Assembly (NCBI GenBank): GCA_018335035.1
Contig: JAGXKT010000002.1
Coordinates: 62,001 to 126,000 of the forward strand
DNA: 64,000 bases
Direction: 5' to 3'
Source of the DNA: Phycisphaerae bacterium
GTDB taxonomy: Bacteria; Planctomycetota; Phycisphaerae; SM23-33
Shown here: one piece after another, positions 28,260 to 37,095 of the stretch
Numbering within the stretch: the stretch's first letter is position 1
How the letters are laid out: every line of letters begins with the position of its first letter
Translations under genes and position numbers: made by a program
Notes under the pieces: generated by a model
What the model saw: only the letters and a program-made list of their open reading frames with translations
Databases searched by the model: none
What the model was told of the DNA's origin: nothing

Positions 28260-29042
28260 TTACGGCTCGCAGCGCGGCGCGTCCTGCGGGGTGTCTCCGG
28301 CGGTTGCGTCCGATGGTTTCGGCTCGTTCGCGGCGTCCGGCCCGTGGTCCTGCTCGTGCGGGTCGTTGCCGTCCTGATCGGATGTGGCCCCGGTGTCCGT
28401 TTCGTCGGGCGGTGGCGCGGCGTCCGCGTCACTTGCGGGCGGTGCGGGCTTGCTCCGTTCGGCCGGTATGCGCAGTTCCTCGGCGCGGGGCAGGTCGTCC
28501 AAGCTCGCCAGCCCGAACACCTCCAGGAACCGTCGCGTTGTTCCATACAGCATGGGCCGTCCAAGGACGTCGGCGCGCCCGACGATCTTGACCAGTTGCT
28601 TCTCCAGCAGCCCGCGAAGCACCTCGCCGCAACTGACGCCGCGGATGACCTCGATATCGGCCCGCAGTATGGGTTGGCGATAGGCCACGATCGCCAGCGT
28701 CTCCATTGCCGCCTGTGACAGGCGGGTCTGGCTGCGCGATTGGAAGAGTCGCTCCAGTAGCCCGTGGTACTCCGGGCGCGTCAGCATCTGGTAGCCGCCG
28801 GCAATTTCTTCGATGCGGAAGCTCGCGCCGTGCTCGTCGTAGCGGGCGTTGAGGGTGTCGATGGCTTGGCGGACGGCCTTGCGCCCGGGCAGGTCGGCGA
28901 CGCGGGCGATCTTCTCCGGCGTCAACGGGCTGTCGGTCGCGAACAGGACGGCCTCGACCCGCGTTTCGGGCTGCGAGACGGCCTCGCCGTCGGCGTGTTC
29001 GGCTGTCATCGCGGACGGCGAGTTATCGTTCGTCTGGGTCAT
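28260..29042 (-). CDS. scpB: Segregation and condensation protein ScpB
   Basis: 260 aa, the kleisin-associated winged-helix subunit of the SMC-ScpA-ScpB condensin. The two winged helices are clear: VEAVLFATDSPLTPEKIARV (about 29-48) and LSQAAMETLAIVAYRQPILRADIEVIRGV (about 107-135), ending in GRPMLYGTTRRFLEVFGL. About 70 residues after position 190 form an acidic, Pro- and Asp-rich tail (SDADAAPPPDETDTGATSDQDG), longer than in most homologues. No scpA or smc is nearby. The start ATG 29042 has no strong ribosome binding site; a later start near residue 12 is possible. Confidence 0.93.
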   Translation of the reverse strand: MTQTNDNSPSAMTAEHADGEAVSQPETRVEAVLFATDSPLTPEKIARVADLPGRKAVRQAIDTLNARYDEHGASFRIEEIAGGYQMLTRPEYHGLLERLFQSRSQTRLSQAAMETLAIVAYRQPILRADIEVIRGVSCGEVLRGLLEKQLVKIVGRADVLGRPMLYGTTRRFLEVFGLASLDDLPRAEELRIPAERSKPAPPASDADAAPPPDETDTGATSDQDGNDPHEQDHGPDAANEPKPSDATAGDTPQDAPRCEP

Positions 29043-29148
29043 GGACTACACCGGCGCGATTGACACGCACACGCATCGCCGACGGCGGTGGCGCCGTGGG
29101 CGTTGACGGCGCACGGCGGCGCACTGTAGCGACGCAGACAGCGAGACG

Positions 29149-30867
29149 CTACTCGAACTCCTCTTCGTTAATGGGCTCGTCGTCCGGTTGGGTCGTCGGT
29201 GCGCCCACGGGCAGGCCGGTCGGCGGCAGAGGATCGTCCGCCGGTGTATCGTCCGAGGCCCCGCCGTTGTCTTCGGCCGGCGCCATGTCGGGGCGATCCG
29301 GCCGAATCGGTGCGAAATCCTCGTCCGGCTCCTCGCCGGGGGCCTCGCTTGGTGTGTCGGCCTCGACGGGCTCGACCTCGACCGGCTGGCTGTCGATCGG
29401 TTCGGTCTCAGCCGGCTCGATTTCGATCGGCGGCAGCGCTTCGATCGGCGAGCCGTCTTCAGCCGGCGCCGCGCCCTCGGTCCCGGCTTCCGTCTCGGAC
29501 TGTGAATCGCCTGCCGGGCGGATTGGTCGTGGCAGGGCCCCGGGGTCGCTCGGCGCCTCGGCCGGCGGGGTGTAAGGCGCCACCGTCGGCTCGGGGGGCG
29601 TTGTCAGTGTGACATCGTCGGACAAGGCGACGATCTCGCCAACTTCGACGACGTTGACTTCCAGGCCCTCGTCGTATCGCATTTCGCCGACGAGGCCCAC
29701 CTCTTTTCCGACGTACTCGGTCCAGGCGACGGTCCCCTCGCTGCATTGGGCATACGCGCGAATCGCCAGCGTGTCCGGATTGCGGACGACGTAGCGTTTC
29801 GGGCGGCCGCCACCGCCGCGGAAGACGGCGCTCGGCACGAGCACGCCGCGTGCGACATAGTCGGGCTCGGCCTGCTTCGGCGTGAGGACCTCGATCTTCG
29901 CGCGGCTGCTTTCGAACTCCTTCTGCTTCCGTCGCGCCTCGCGGATGAGTTCGTCGGCCTCCTGGCGCTCGGCGCGGCGGCGGATGGCGATTTGCAGAAA
30001 GCGGATGCGGCTGTCGATGTAGGGCTTCAGGAAGCTGTCCTCCCCGGCGTCCATCCGGCGGTAAGCCGTCAGGAGCTTGCGCAGGTCGCGCTCGGCGGGG
30101 GGCTTGGCGAATTCCGCGTACAGGGTCTCCTCGACGTTGTTGAAGGCCTTCAGCGCCGCGTTGACGTCTTCCATTTCGGCATCGGTCACCACGCTGGCGT
30201 CCGCACCGCTATCGCCCCCCGCGTCGGCACCCGTTGTGGCATCGGACGCACCGGTATCGCCCGCCGTCTCGGCACCCGTTGTGGCATCGGACGCACCGGC
30301 ATCGCCCGCGTCCGCACCCGCCATCGCGGGGTCGGTTTCGCCGACGGTCCGGTCGGCGCGCTTGACGTACTGCCGCGTGATGTAGAAATGGACGCCGGCG
30401 GGCGGCTTGATTCGGTAGAAGTCGCTCTTCTCGGCGAGGATCACGATCTTGTCGCCGCGGTCCAACTGGGTCTGTACGTGCCAGTGATTGGCCAGCTCGC
30501 CCCAGTCGTGGACGCGCGTCCCGGCGCGGATGTTGACGTTCCGGGCGACGACTGTTCCGGTCTTGCCGTCTGCACCGGCTCGCACGAGATCGTCGCGGTT
30601 GCTGATGATGCTGAACGCACCCGCCGGCGGCTGAATCTTCAGCCACTTCTCGATCTCCCCGACGACCGTGACCTTCGCCGGGCGGCTCAAACGCAGACAT
30701 TCGTACGACGCGTGCTCGGTCGGGCTGGACCGGACGTTGACGTCTCTGGCCGTGACCTGCCCGACCCACGGGGTGTATGCGTCACCCGCGGCGTCGGCGA
30801 GGGGCTGGGCTCCGGCGACGCTTGTCAGCATTACGACGGTTGCCAACGCGAATGTGACTGTTCTCAT
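29149..30867 (-). CDS. Secreted SH3-domain protein with acidic tail
   Basis: 572 aa. A signal peptide (about 1-20, cut near VAGAQP) leads to two bacterial SH3 domains. The first starts at GQVTARDVNVRSSP (about 34), the second at GTVVARNVNIRAGT (about 95), and both end in an aromatic-rich strand. Next come an Asp/Ala/Gly/Thr repeat region (about 185-220), a helical segment (about 230-330) and a small beta domain with LAIRAYAQCSEGTVAWTEYVGKEVGLVGE. An acidic Pro/Glu-rich tail of about 150 residues closes it. SH3 domains of this kind bind cell wall or protein partners. AAGGAG 6 nt before ATG 30867 fixes the start. Function is unknown. Confidence 0.8.
   Translation of the reverse strand: MRTVTFALATVVMLTSVAGAQPLADAAGDAYTPWVGQVTARDVNVRSSPTEHASYECLRLSRPAKVTVVGEIEKWLKIQPPAGAFSIISNRDDLVRAGADGKTGTVVARNVNIRAGTRVHDWGELANHWHVQTQLDRGDKIVILAEKSDFYRIKPPAGVHFYITRQYVKRADRTVGETDPAMAGADAGDAGASDATTGAETAGDTGASDATTGADAGGDSGADASVVTDAEMEDVNAALKAFNNVEETLYAEFAKPPAERDLRKLLTAYRRMDAGEDSFLKPYIDSRIRFLQIAIRRRAERQEADELIREARRKQKEFESSRAKIEVLTPKQAEPDYVARGVLVPSAVFRGGGGRPKRYVVRNPDTLAIRAYAQCSEGTVAWTEYVGKEVGLVGEMRYDEGLEVNVVEVGEIVALSDDVTLTTPPEPTVAPYTPPAEAPSDPGALPRPIRPAGDSQSETEAGTEGAAPAEDGSPIEALPPIEIEPAETEPIDSQPVEVEPVEADTPSEAPGEEPDEDFAPIRPDRPDMAPAEDNGGASDDTPADDPLPPTGLPVGAPTTQPDDEPINEEEFE
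30226..30312 (-). repeat. 45-bp direct repeat inside the SH3 protein gene
   Basis: A 45-bp unit starting at 30226 is repeated at 30271 with one or two changes, nearly two copies. It encodes the Gly-Ala-Ser-Asp-Ala-Thr-Thr-Gly-Ala-rich linker. Confidence 0.75.
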
Positions 30868-30957
30868 GGCATGCTCCTTCCGCAGAAGCATCGTCCCGGC
30901 GGCGGCCGCGCAAACGCCCGCCGTCACGCTCCTGAGCGCTTGATCCAAGACCGCGAC

Positions 30958-30985
30958 GCTATCATCCGCCGTGGGGGGCTGTCAA
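30958..30985 (-). promoter_or_regulatory. Candidate promoter for the SH3 protein gene
   Basis: A perfect TTGACA on the minus strand (30985-30980) is followed after 16 bp by a weak GATAGC (30963-30958). The leader to ATG 30867 would be about 85 nt. Confidence 0.35.
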
Positions 30986-30988
30986 CGG

Positions 30989-32059
30989 TTATCCCGCGCG
31001 ACCTTCCAGCGCCTGCCCATGGCTGCAGGCGGGATCGGCGGCGAGAAAATCGCCTGTGGCGGCATAGGCGCGGGCTCGGCATCCGCCGCAGACGTCGCGA
31101 TAGGCGCAGCGCCCGCAGGCGCCGCCCAGGCGATCGGTGTCTCGCAGGGCGGTCAGAACCGGCGCATCGCGCCACAGTGCCGCCAGGCCCGCGCGGCGCA
31201 CGTTTCCGCAGTCGATCGGAAGGTACCCGCACGGACGCACCGTGCCGTCCTGGCCGACGAACACCACCGCTCGACCGCCCAGGCAACCGCGGTCACGTAC
31301 CGGCAGCCCGCGCTGCCGGGCCACACGGTGGTAGTGGGGGGCGCAGGTGGCCCGCAGTTCCAGTCCGGTCTCGCCGTCGTCACGGCGGTCGCACAGCCAG
31401 TCCAGGACGCGCTCATAGTGGTCGGGCGGCAGTTGCTGCGTCTCGGCCAGCGCGGCGCCGCACCCGACCGGCACGAGCAGGAACAGGTGCACCGCTTCGG
31501 CACCGATGGATCGAGCCATCGCGAGCACGGTGTCGAGCTGTGCGACGTTGCGCCGTGTGATCGTTGTGTTGATTTGCACGGATTGCCCCGCGCGGCGCAG
31601 CGCGCTGAGGCCGGCCAGTGCGGCGTTGAAGGCGCCCGTCCGTCCGCGCAGCCCGTCGTGCGTTTCGGCATCGGCGCCGTCGATGCTGACGGCAACGCGT
31701 CGAAAGCCGGCCGCGGCGATACGACCGGCCAAGGCGTCGTCGATGAGCGTGCCGTTGGTCGCCAGGGCGGTCGGCAGGCCGCACCGTTGCGCCGCGGACG
31801 CCAGGGCCTCCCAGTCGTCGCGCAGCAGCGGCTCGCCGCCGGAGAAGACGACCACGGGTCGATCCGCGCCGTTCGGCGTGCCCAGTGTCGCCGCATCGGC
31901 GAACATGGCGCCCGCCTCGGCGAGGGACAGTTCATCCGCGGCGCCGTCGCCCGTACGCCGGCAGTGGGCGCAGTCCAGATTGCACCTGGGCGTCGTTTCC
32001 CAGAAGAGCATCCGCAGGGGCGGCGGGCCTGATGTTGGCGCGTCGGCGTGTTCAAACAT
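30989..32059 (-). CDS. ahbD: Fe-coproporphyrin III decarboxylase AhbD (radical SAM/SPASM)
   Basis: 356 aa. In the siroheme-dependent pathway AhbD converts two propionates of Fe-coproporphyrin III to vinyl groups, giving protohaem. The radical-SAM cluster motif is TTPRCNLDCAHC (Cys-x3-Cys-x2-Cys, about 26-37), and FSGGEPLL binds SAM. AhbD-typical stretches are QINTTITRRN, HLFLLVPVGCG, ATCAPHY and PCGYLPIDCGN. The SPASM domain is GACGRCAYRDVCGGCRARAY for auxiliary clusters. ATG 32059 overlaps the ahbC end by 8 bp. Because AhbD and AhbC are adjacent and both show their own family signatures, I prefer this over a RiPP-maturation radical SAM enzyme. Confidence 0.85.
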   Translation of the reverse strand: MFEHADAPTSGPPPLRMLFWETTPRCNLDCAHCRRTGDGAADELSLAEAGAMFADAATLGTPNGADRPVVVFSGGEPLLRDDWEALASAAQRCGLPTALATNGTLIDDALAGRIAAAGFRRVAVSIDGADAETHDGLRGRTGAFNAALAGLSALRRAGQSVQINTTITRRNVAQLDTVLAMARSIGAEAVHLFLLVPVGCGAALAETQQLPPDHYERVLDWLCDRRDDGETGLELRATCAPHYHRVARQRGLPVRDRGCLGGRAVVFVGQDGTVRPCGYLPIDCGNVRRAGLAALWRDAPVLTALRDTDRLGGACGRCAYRDVCGGCRARAYAATGDFLAADPACSHGQALEGRAG

Positions 32060-33218
32060 CGCGGTTCGGGTCGATTTCTGCGTCGGTGAGGTAGCAGGCC
32101 GGGTCGTCGCCCCAGGGGTCTCCGGCTGCCTCGGCGCGGGCGCGGAGATTGCCGTTGCACACGTCCAGCCATCGGCAGCGGCTGCAGCGACCGGTGAGTC
32201 CGGCCGGTCGTGCCCGCAGCGCGGCCAGCAGTGGTTGCCGCGCGTCGGACCAGATCGCGCTGAAGGGCCGCCGGCGGACGTTGCCCACCGCGCGCGTGCG
32301 CCAGAAGGGGTCCGGATGCACGTCCCCGCGCCAACCGATGCAGGCGATCCGCTCGCCGCTGGCGTTGCCGCCCTGGCGGCGCAGCAGCGCCAGAGACCGT
32401 TCGGCCGCGTCCGGATCTTCACGCCGCAGGCGGAGGTACGCGTAGGGCCCGTCGGCGTGGTTGTCCACTGTGAGCACTTCCGCGGGCCTGTCGGTGCGGT
32501 GGGCGCTGACGGCCGCGTCGATCAAGGCATCCAGCACGCGGCGGGTTCCGCTGTGGCTAAGCGAGCGGGCATCCAGCGCGGCGCCGCGGCCGGTCGCGAC
32601 GAGGTGGTAGAAGCACAGGCGATCAACCCCCTCGCGACGGGCGAGATCGAACATCGCCGGCGCGTCGGCGGCATTGTCGCGCGTGAGCGTGAACCGCAAC
32701 CCCACGCGCACATTCGCCTGCCGGAAATGCCGGAGCCCCGCTGTGGCCGCGTCGTAGGCGCCGCGCGCCCCCCGAAAGGCGTCGTGGGTGGCAGGCGTTC
32801 CGTCGAAGCTGACGCCGGCGTAGCTGAGGCCCGCTTCGCCCAGGCGCTGCGCCAGGTCGGTCGAGGCGAGCGTGGCGTTCGTGGACAGGGCCGTACGCAA
32901 CCCCGCATGCCGCGCGTGCGCGACAAGCTCAACCAAATCGCTCCGCAGCAGCGGCTCGCCGCCGGAGATCAACAGGACCGCCGCACCGAAGCCGGCGAGA
33001 TCGTCGATCAGGGTGACCGCCTCGTCGGTGGTCAGTTCCCCGTCGGCTGGCGCATCGTCGCTGTCGGCGTAGCAATGGGCGCATCGCAGATTGCATCGCC
33101 GGGTGGCGTTCCACACCACGACGGGGCGTCGCGGGCCCTGAGCGCACTGGGCGGTGCCGTAGCGCAGCGCATCGCCCGGCGCGTCGGTCAGGCCGTACAG
33201 CTTGGAGAGGTTTATCAC
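32052..33218 (-). CDS. ahbC: 12,18-didecarboxysiroheme deacetylase AhbC (radical SAM/SPASM)
   Basis: 388 aa. AhbC removes the two acetate side chains of didecarboxysiroheme to give Fe-coproporphyrin III, the substrate of AhbD encoded next. Motifs: NATRRCNLRCAHCYADSDD (cluster motif about 37-48), LLISGGEPLLR, VGLRFTLTRDN, CFYHLVATGRG, LTVDNHADGPYAYL, and the SPASM end GRCSRCRWLDVCNGNLRARAEA. These follow AhbC along nearly the full length. GTG 33218 is chosen because homologues begin at the NLSKLYGL-type stretch; upstream in-frame codons run into the TPR gene. No ahbA/ahbB (siroheme decarboxylase) is in the window. Confidence 0.87.
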   Translation of the reverse strand: MINLSKLYGLTDAPGDALRYGTAQCAQGPRRPVVVWNATRRCNLRCAHCYADSDDAPADGELTTDEAVTLIDDLAGFGAAVLLISGGEPLLRSDLVELVAHARHAGLRTALSTNATLASTDLAQRLGEAGLSYAGVSFDGTPATHDAFRGARGAYDAATAGLRHFRQANVRVGLRFTLTRDNAADAPAMFDLARREGVDRLCFYHLVATGRGAALDARSLSHSGTRRVLDALIDAAVSAHRTDRPAEVLTVDNHADGPYAYLRLRREDPDAAERSLALLRRQGGNASGERIACIGWRGDVHPDPFWRTRAVGNVRRRPFSAIWSDARQPLLAALRARPAGLTGRCSRCRWLDVCNGNLRARAEAAGDPWGDDPACYLTDAEIDPNRDV

Positions 33219-33282
33219 GGTATCGGCTCGCAGCCAGGAAGGGCGGCGGGATGCATTGTAGCGCGCCGTTGCCGGCGGCGCC

Positions 33283-34290
33283 TCAGAGTGTCGGGGCGCG
33301 CCGCTTCCGACCATACTTGTTCACGAGGCGACGCAGGTCCTCCTGTTGCGGTCGGATCTCCAGCGACCGGTGCCACGCCTGCAAGGCGCGATCGCGCAGC
33401 TTCGTTTGCCGGCGGTCCTGAACGTACTGCGTCATGCAAACCGCGCCGAGTCCGCGGTGGGCGTCGGCGTTGTCGGCGTCGGCGCGAATGGCGCGGTTGT
33501 AGGCGTCTACGGCCTCTGGGTAGCGCTGAAGGTGGTAGAGGCACATGCCGATCTGCACCCACGGCTCGCTGCTGTCGGCAAGCAACTCCGCGGCATGCTC
33601 GTACGTTCGAAGGGCGGTCTCGTACCGTTGTTGGCGGACGTACGTCGAGGCGAGGTTCATCAGAAGATGCGGCTGGCGGTTGTCCAGTTCGAGCGAGGTC
33701 TTGTAGGCGCGGACGGCTTCGTAGAGGCGGTTCTGGCTGTCGTAGATGGCGCCGAGGTTGGTGTAGGCCTGTGGGCTGTCGCGCCGGGCTTCGATGGCGG
33801 CCCGGCAGTACGTCTCGGCCAGCTTGTACTTGCCCATCTGGAAGTAGCAGGCGCTGAGGTTCAGATTGGTCTCGAAGTCGTCCGGTTCGATCTCGGCCGC
33901 TCGCAGGAAGACCATGACCGCTTGGCGGAGCAACTCCTCGTTCGCGCCGGGTCCCTGTGTGGCCAGTGTCTGATACGTCACGCCGAGGTTGTAGTGAGGG
34001 CGGAAGGCGTACGGGTTTGTCTGGCAGGCCTTTTCGTAGGCGCGGCGCGCCAACTCGTGGCTGCCCTCGCGGCGGTAGATGTCGCCGGCGGCGGCATGCG
34101 CGGCCGACAGCTTCGGATCGGCCTGAACGGCCTTTGACAGTTCCGCCAGCGCGGTGTCGTACTGCCCGCGCTCGGCGAGCATCTGCCCCTCGACGTAGTG
34201 ATCGACGGCGGCCTGTTGGCGATACTCCTCGATGCATCCGCCGCCCAGTGCGGATGCCGCCGCGCACGCTACCAGCACACGTCCGAGCAT
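33283..34290 (-). CDS. TPR-repeat lipoprotein
   Basis: 335 aa. The signal sequence ends in a lipobox (ALGGGCIEEY, Cys at about 19), so the protein is lipid-anchored. The rest is about seven or eight tetratricopeptide repeats with the usual pattern, for example AAHAAAGDIYRREGSHELARRAYEKA, AYTNLGAIYDSQNRLYEAVRAYK and PWVQIGMCLYHLQRYPEAVDAYNRA. This is a scaffold for protein assembly in the envelope; partners are unknown. AAGGAG 7 nt before ATG 34290 gives a clear start and there is a good promoter upstream. It is divergent from rnpA and lies upstream of ahbC, with a 64-bp gap. Confidence 0.88.
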   Translation of the reverse strand: MLGRVLVACAAASALGGGCIEEYRQQAAVDHYVEGQMLAERGQYDTALAELSKAVQADPKLSAAHAAAGDIYRREGSHELARRAYEKACQTNPYAFRPHYNLGVTYQTLATQGPGANEELLRQAVMVFLRAAEIEPDDFETNLNLSACYFQMGKYKLAETYCRAAIEARRDSPQAYTNLGAIYDSQNRLYEAVRAYKTSLELDNRQPHLLMNLASTYVRQQRYETALRTYEHAAELLADSSEPWVQIGMCLYHLQRYPEAVDAYNRAIRADADNADAHRGLGAVCMTQYVQDRRQTKLRDRALQAWHRSLEIRPQQEDLRRLVNKYGRKRRAPTL

Positions 34291-34311
34291 TGCCGTCTCC
34301 TTGAACACGCC

Positions 34312-34340
34312 GTTGTAGCCGAGTGGAGCGGCGGGGTCAA
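34312..34340 (-). promoter_or_regulatory. Promoter of the TPR lipoprotein gene
   Basis: On the minus strand TTGACC (34340-34335) and TACAAC (34317-34312) are 17 bp apart. The start would lie about 15 nt before ATG 34290 and just upstream of AAGGAG. Confidence 0.6.
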
Positions 34341-34397
34341 GAGCGGCTGGCGGGCGGTGAGGACGGCGGATATGATTGACAGCGGAAGGCATGACGC

Positions 34398-34757
34398 ATG
34401 GACCGCAGCGCCCCAAAGCGCTTCCGGGTTACGAGGCGAAATGACATCGACCGCATTTTCCGCGCCGGCCGACGCGCCAATGACGCGCGGTTGACGCTTC
34501 TGGCCGCGCCGAACGGACTGGATCGCTGCCGATGCGGCGTGGGCGTGTCGCGCCGCCATGGATCGGCCGTGCGACGCAATCGCGCCAAGCGCCTCTGTCG
34601 GGAGGCCTTCCGGTTGAGCCGGGCGGAGCTTCCGACCGGGTTCGACTTCATGCTTGTGCCGCGCGTCGGCGCCGAGTTGACGCTGTCCGGCCTGCAGGAG
34701 TCGCTGGTGCGCCTGGCGCCGCGCGTGGCGCGGCCGGCGAAGGAGGCCGCGGAATGA
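34398..34757 (+). CDS. rnpA: Ribonuclease P protein component
   Basis: 119 aa. The RNase P protein helps the catalytic RNA process tRNA 5' ends. The family signature is the basic helix [17 protein letters not shown] (about 56-72), preceded by the [20 protein letters not shown] start and the GVGVSRRHG strand. A -10-like TATGAT lies at 34371-34376. It overlaps yidD by 4 bp (ATGA). Unlike the common bacterial order there is no rpmH upstream and no yidC downstream. Confidence 0.93.
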   Translation: MDRSAPKRFRVTRRNDIDRIFRAGRRANDARLTLLAAPNGLDRCRCGVGVSRRHGSAVRRNRAKRLCREAFRLSRAELPTGFDFMLVPRVGAELTLSGLQESLVRLAPRVARPAKEAAE

Positions 34758-34996
34758 ACGCGTCGCTGCGCGGCATCGTGACGATCCCGGCGACCGTGCT
34801 CGTGCTGCTGGTGCGCGTGTATCAGCTCACGCTGTCGCCGATCCTCGGTCGGCAGTGCCGATTCGTCCCCACGTGCAGCCAGTACGCCATAGAGGCCCTA
34901 CGCAAACGCGGCGCTGTCCGTGGGACGTGGCTGGCGCTGTGCCGCATCTGCCGGTGCCATCCCTTCAGCCGTGGGGGCTACGATCCCGTCGACTGA
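34754..34996 (+). CDS. yidD: Membrane protein insertion efficiency factor YidD
   Basis: 80 aa. An N-terminal amphipathic or membrane helix is followed by the family core: [56 protein letters not shown]. The conserved Cys and Pro residues all match. It assists the YidC insertase. It starts inside the rnpA stop codon. Confidence 0.95.
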   Translation: MNASLRGIVTIPATVLVLLVRVYQLTLSPILGRQCRFVPTCSQYAIEALRKRGAVRGTWLALCRICRCHPFSRGGYDPVD

Positions 34997-35020
34997 TGGC
35001 TCGCGCACGCGCCGGGCCCG

Positions 35021-36187
35021 TCAGCATCCCTCCCATGGCAGTACCCAGCCGCGCTCGTCCAGCAGCGGCGCGACGACGGCGCGAAAGCCCTCGTCGAACC
35101 GGGCCGGGCTGAAACGTTCGGCCTGACGCCGCAGCGCGATCGGATCGATGCGATCCACCATCCCGTCGAACCGTTCGACCGCCGCGGCGAGTGCCTCGGG
35201 CGTCTGCGGGTGAAACCAAAGCCCCGTCGGCTCGCGCTCGTGAGGCGCGCCGGCGTCGCGGACGGTCTCCAGCGCCCCGCCCTCGCCGTAGGCAATGACC
35301 GGCGCCCCGCAGGCCATCGCTTCGACCGGGACGATGCCGAAGTCCTCCCGCTGCGGAAAGATCACCGCCCGGCAGCGGCGATAGTGGTCGCGCACCGTGT
35401 CGGCGTCGCACCAGCCGAGAAGTTCCACGTTGCGCGGCGCCGCGCGGCGCAACACGCCCAACGGCGGGCCCGTGCCGATCACTTTCAGCGGCCGGCTGAG
35501 CTGTGCGAATGCCTCCATCGCCATCGCGACGCGCTTGTAAGGCGCCAGGGCCGTGACCATGAGGTAGAACGCTTCGCGCGGAACGTCCGCCGGGGTGTAG
35601 AAGCCCACATCGACCGGCGGATGCACGACGGCGGCCTCGCGTCCGTACGCGCGGGCGATGCGCCCGGCTACGCAGGCGCTATTGGCGACAAACCGGTCCA
35701 CGCGCCCGGCGGTGCGGCGATCCCACGCGCGCAGGAACGGGCCGGCGGCCCGCAGCGCCAGCCCCGCCGGTCCCAGTTGCCGCGCGTAGTCGTCGGCGGC
35801 TTCCCAGGCGTACCGCATGGGCGTGTGACAGTAGCAGACGTGGACCTGTCCGTCTCGTCGCCCGCCGATGCCCTTGGCGGCGCAATGCGAACTGCTGACG
35901 ATCAGGTCGAACTGCTCGACGGACATCCGCTCGGCCGCCGGGAGCATCAAGCCAAGCAGGTGGCGATAGCCGCGTCGCACGCCGGGCAGGTCGCTCAGCC
36001 AGCTTGTGTGGATGGGGCGCCGTTCGATATCGGCCGTGCACGAGCCCGGAACGTGGACCAGCGTGAACAACTCGGCGCCCGGCAGGAGCCCCAGAAGCCG
36101 CTGGAGGACCTTTTCCCCGCCGCGCGTGCCCGTCAACCAGTCGTGCACCAGTGCGACGCGCGGCATCCTGACCGAAGGGGCGTTCAT
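35021..36187 (-). CDS. Glycosyltransferase, family 4 (WbaZ/mannosyltransferase-like)
   Basis: 388 aa, GT-B fold. N-terminal VALVHDWLTGTRGGEKVLQRL (about 10-30) is the acceptor-side loop typical of WbaZ-like enzymes. The C-terminal half has LVTALAPYKRVAMAMEAF, LKVIGTGP, and the sugar-nucleotide site FPQREDFGIVPVEAMACGAPVIAYGEGGALETV with its EX7E motif. It probably adds a sugar to surface polysaccharide or LPS. ATG 36187 is preferred over the frame's earlier ATG at 36223 because a promoter -10 lies only 7 bp upstream. The linkage is unknown. Confidence 0.88.
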   Translation of the reverse strand: MNAPSVRMPRVALVHDWLTGTRGGEKVLQRLLGLLPGAELFTLVHVPGSCTADIERRPIHTSWLSDLPGVRRGYRHLLGLMLPAAERMSVEQFDLIVSSSHCAAKGIGGRRDGQVHVCYCHTPMRYAWEAADDYARQLGPAGLALRAAGPFLRAWDRRTAGRVDRFVANSACVAGRIARAYGREAAVVHPPVDVGFYTPADVPREAFYLMVTALAPYKRVAMAMEAFAQLSRPLKVIGTGPPLGVLRRAAPRNVELLGWCDADTVRDHYRRCRAVIFPQREDFGIVPVEAMACGAPVIAYGEGGALETVRDAGAPHEREPTGLWFHPQTPEALAAAVERFDGMVDRIDPIALRRQAERFSPARFDEGFRAVVAPLLDERGWVLPWEGC

Positions 36188-36194
36188 GGCGCGG

Positions 36195-36223
36195 ATTGTA
36201 CGCCGCAACGGCGCGCGCGACAA
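36195..36223 (-). promoter_or_regulatory. Leaderless-type promoter of the GT4 gene
   Basis: On the minus strand TTGTCG (36223-36218) and TACAAT (36200-36195) are 17 bp apart. The -10 ends 7 bp before ATG 36187, so transcription should begin at or next to the start codon. Confidence 0.6.
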
Positions 36224-36238
36224 CGTGCCGCCGGGTCG

Positions 36239-36979
36239 CTAGCGGCTGCGGCGTCTTGCGGCGCGGCGCGTGGGTTGACCAACGACCGTGCCCTCGCCGG
36301 TGCGCGCTGCCGACACGGCCTCGTCCGGCGACTCCTCGCAGGCCTGCTGGATGACATCCGCGGCCTCGTCGAGGTCATCCGTGATTGTGAACAGGTCCAC
36401 ATCGTCGTCGGAAATTTTGGCCGGTTCGGCGTCGCGCATGTGTGCGCGAATCCACTCGGCCAGCGGCTGCCAGAAGTCGTTGCCGATCAGGATCACGGGG
36501 AAGCGCTCGGCCTTCTGTGTCTGGATCAGGGCCATGGAGTTGAAGAACTCGTGCAGCGTGCCGTAGCCACCGGGAAAGCAAACGAAGGATCGGGAATACT
36601 TGACGAACATCACCAGGCGGGCGAAGAAGTAGCGGAAGTCCAGCACCACGTCGGCATAGGGGTTGACGCGCTGTTCCGTCGGCAGCGTGATGTTGAGCCC
36701 TACGGAGGTTCCGCCGGCCTCATGGGCGCCGCGGTTGGCGGCTTCCATGATGCCCGGTCCGCCGCCGGTGATGACGGCGATGTCGCGCTGGGCCAGACGC
36801 CGTCCGAGCGTGCGGGCACGACGGTAGTCCTCGTGGCGGCCCGGGACCCGCGCCGAGCCGAATATGCTGACGGCCGGGCCGATCTGCCCCATGGTCTCGA
36901 AGCCCTCGACGAACTCGGCCATGATGCGAAAAACCCGCCATGTGTCCTTATGGGCGAAATCCGGTTCATTCATTGGCAT
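36239..36979 (-). CDS. LOG-family nucleotide phosphoribohydrolase (TIGR00730-type)
   Basis: 246 aa, Rossmann-like fold. Motifs are ITGGGPGIMEAANRGAHEAGG (about 71-91) and the LOG signature PGGYGTLHEFF (about 138-148), which splits nucleoside 5'-monophosphates such as cytokinin riboside monophosphate into base and ribose phosphate. It belongs to the larger type with an N-terminal extension. A basic C-terminal tail (TRRAARRRSR) is unusual. AAGGA before ATG 36979 supports this start, with ATG 36973 as the alternative. Real substrate in bacteria is mostly unknown. Confidence 0.88.
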   Translation of the reverse strand: MPMNEPDFAHKDTWRVFRIMAEFVEGFETMGQIGPAVSIFGSARVPGRHEDYRRARTLGRRLAQRDIAVITGGGPGIMEAANRGAHEAGGTSVGLNITLPTEQRVNPYADVVLDFRYFFARLVMFVKYSRSFVCFPGGYGTLHEFFNSMALIQTQKAERFPVILIGNDFWQPLAEWIRAHMRDAEPAKISDDDVDLFTITDDLDEAADVIQQACEESPDEAVSAARTGEGTVVGQPTRRAARRRSR

Positions 36980-37095
36980 GGTGTCCTTGGCGATGCGGCG
37001 GTTAGCGCCGCCGCGGCATCGCTTGTATATCACCCGGCGACGGGTTTGACAAATCCTCGCCGTTGTCGCCTAATGGCGTCGGGAGCGTTTCGACT

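Noticed and set aside
30989-33218. Radical SAM/SPASM pair as RiPP maturases linked to the PqqD-like protein
   Set aside because: Both follow AhbC or AhbD along their length, the PqqD gene is 22 kb away in another operon, and no precursor peptide was seen.
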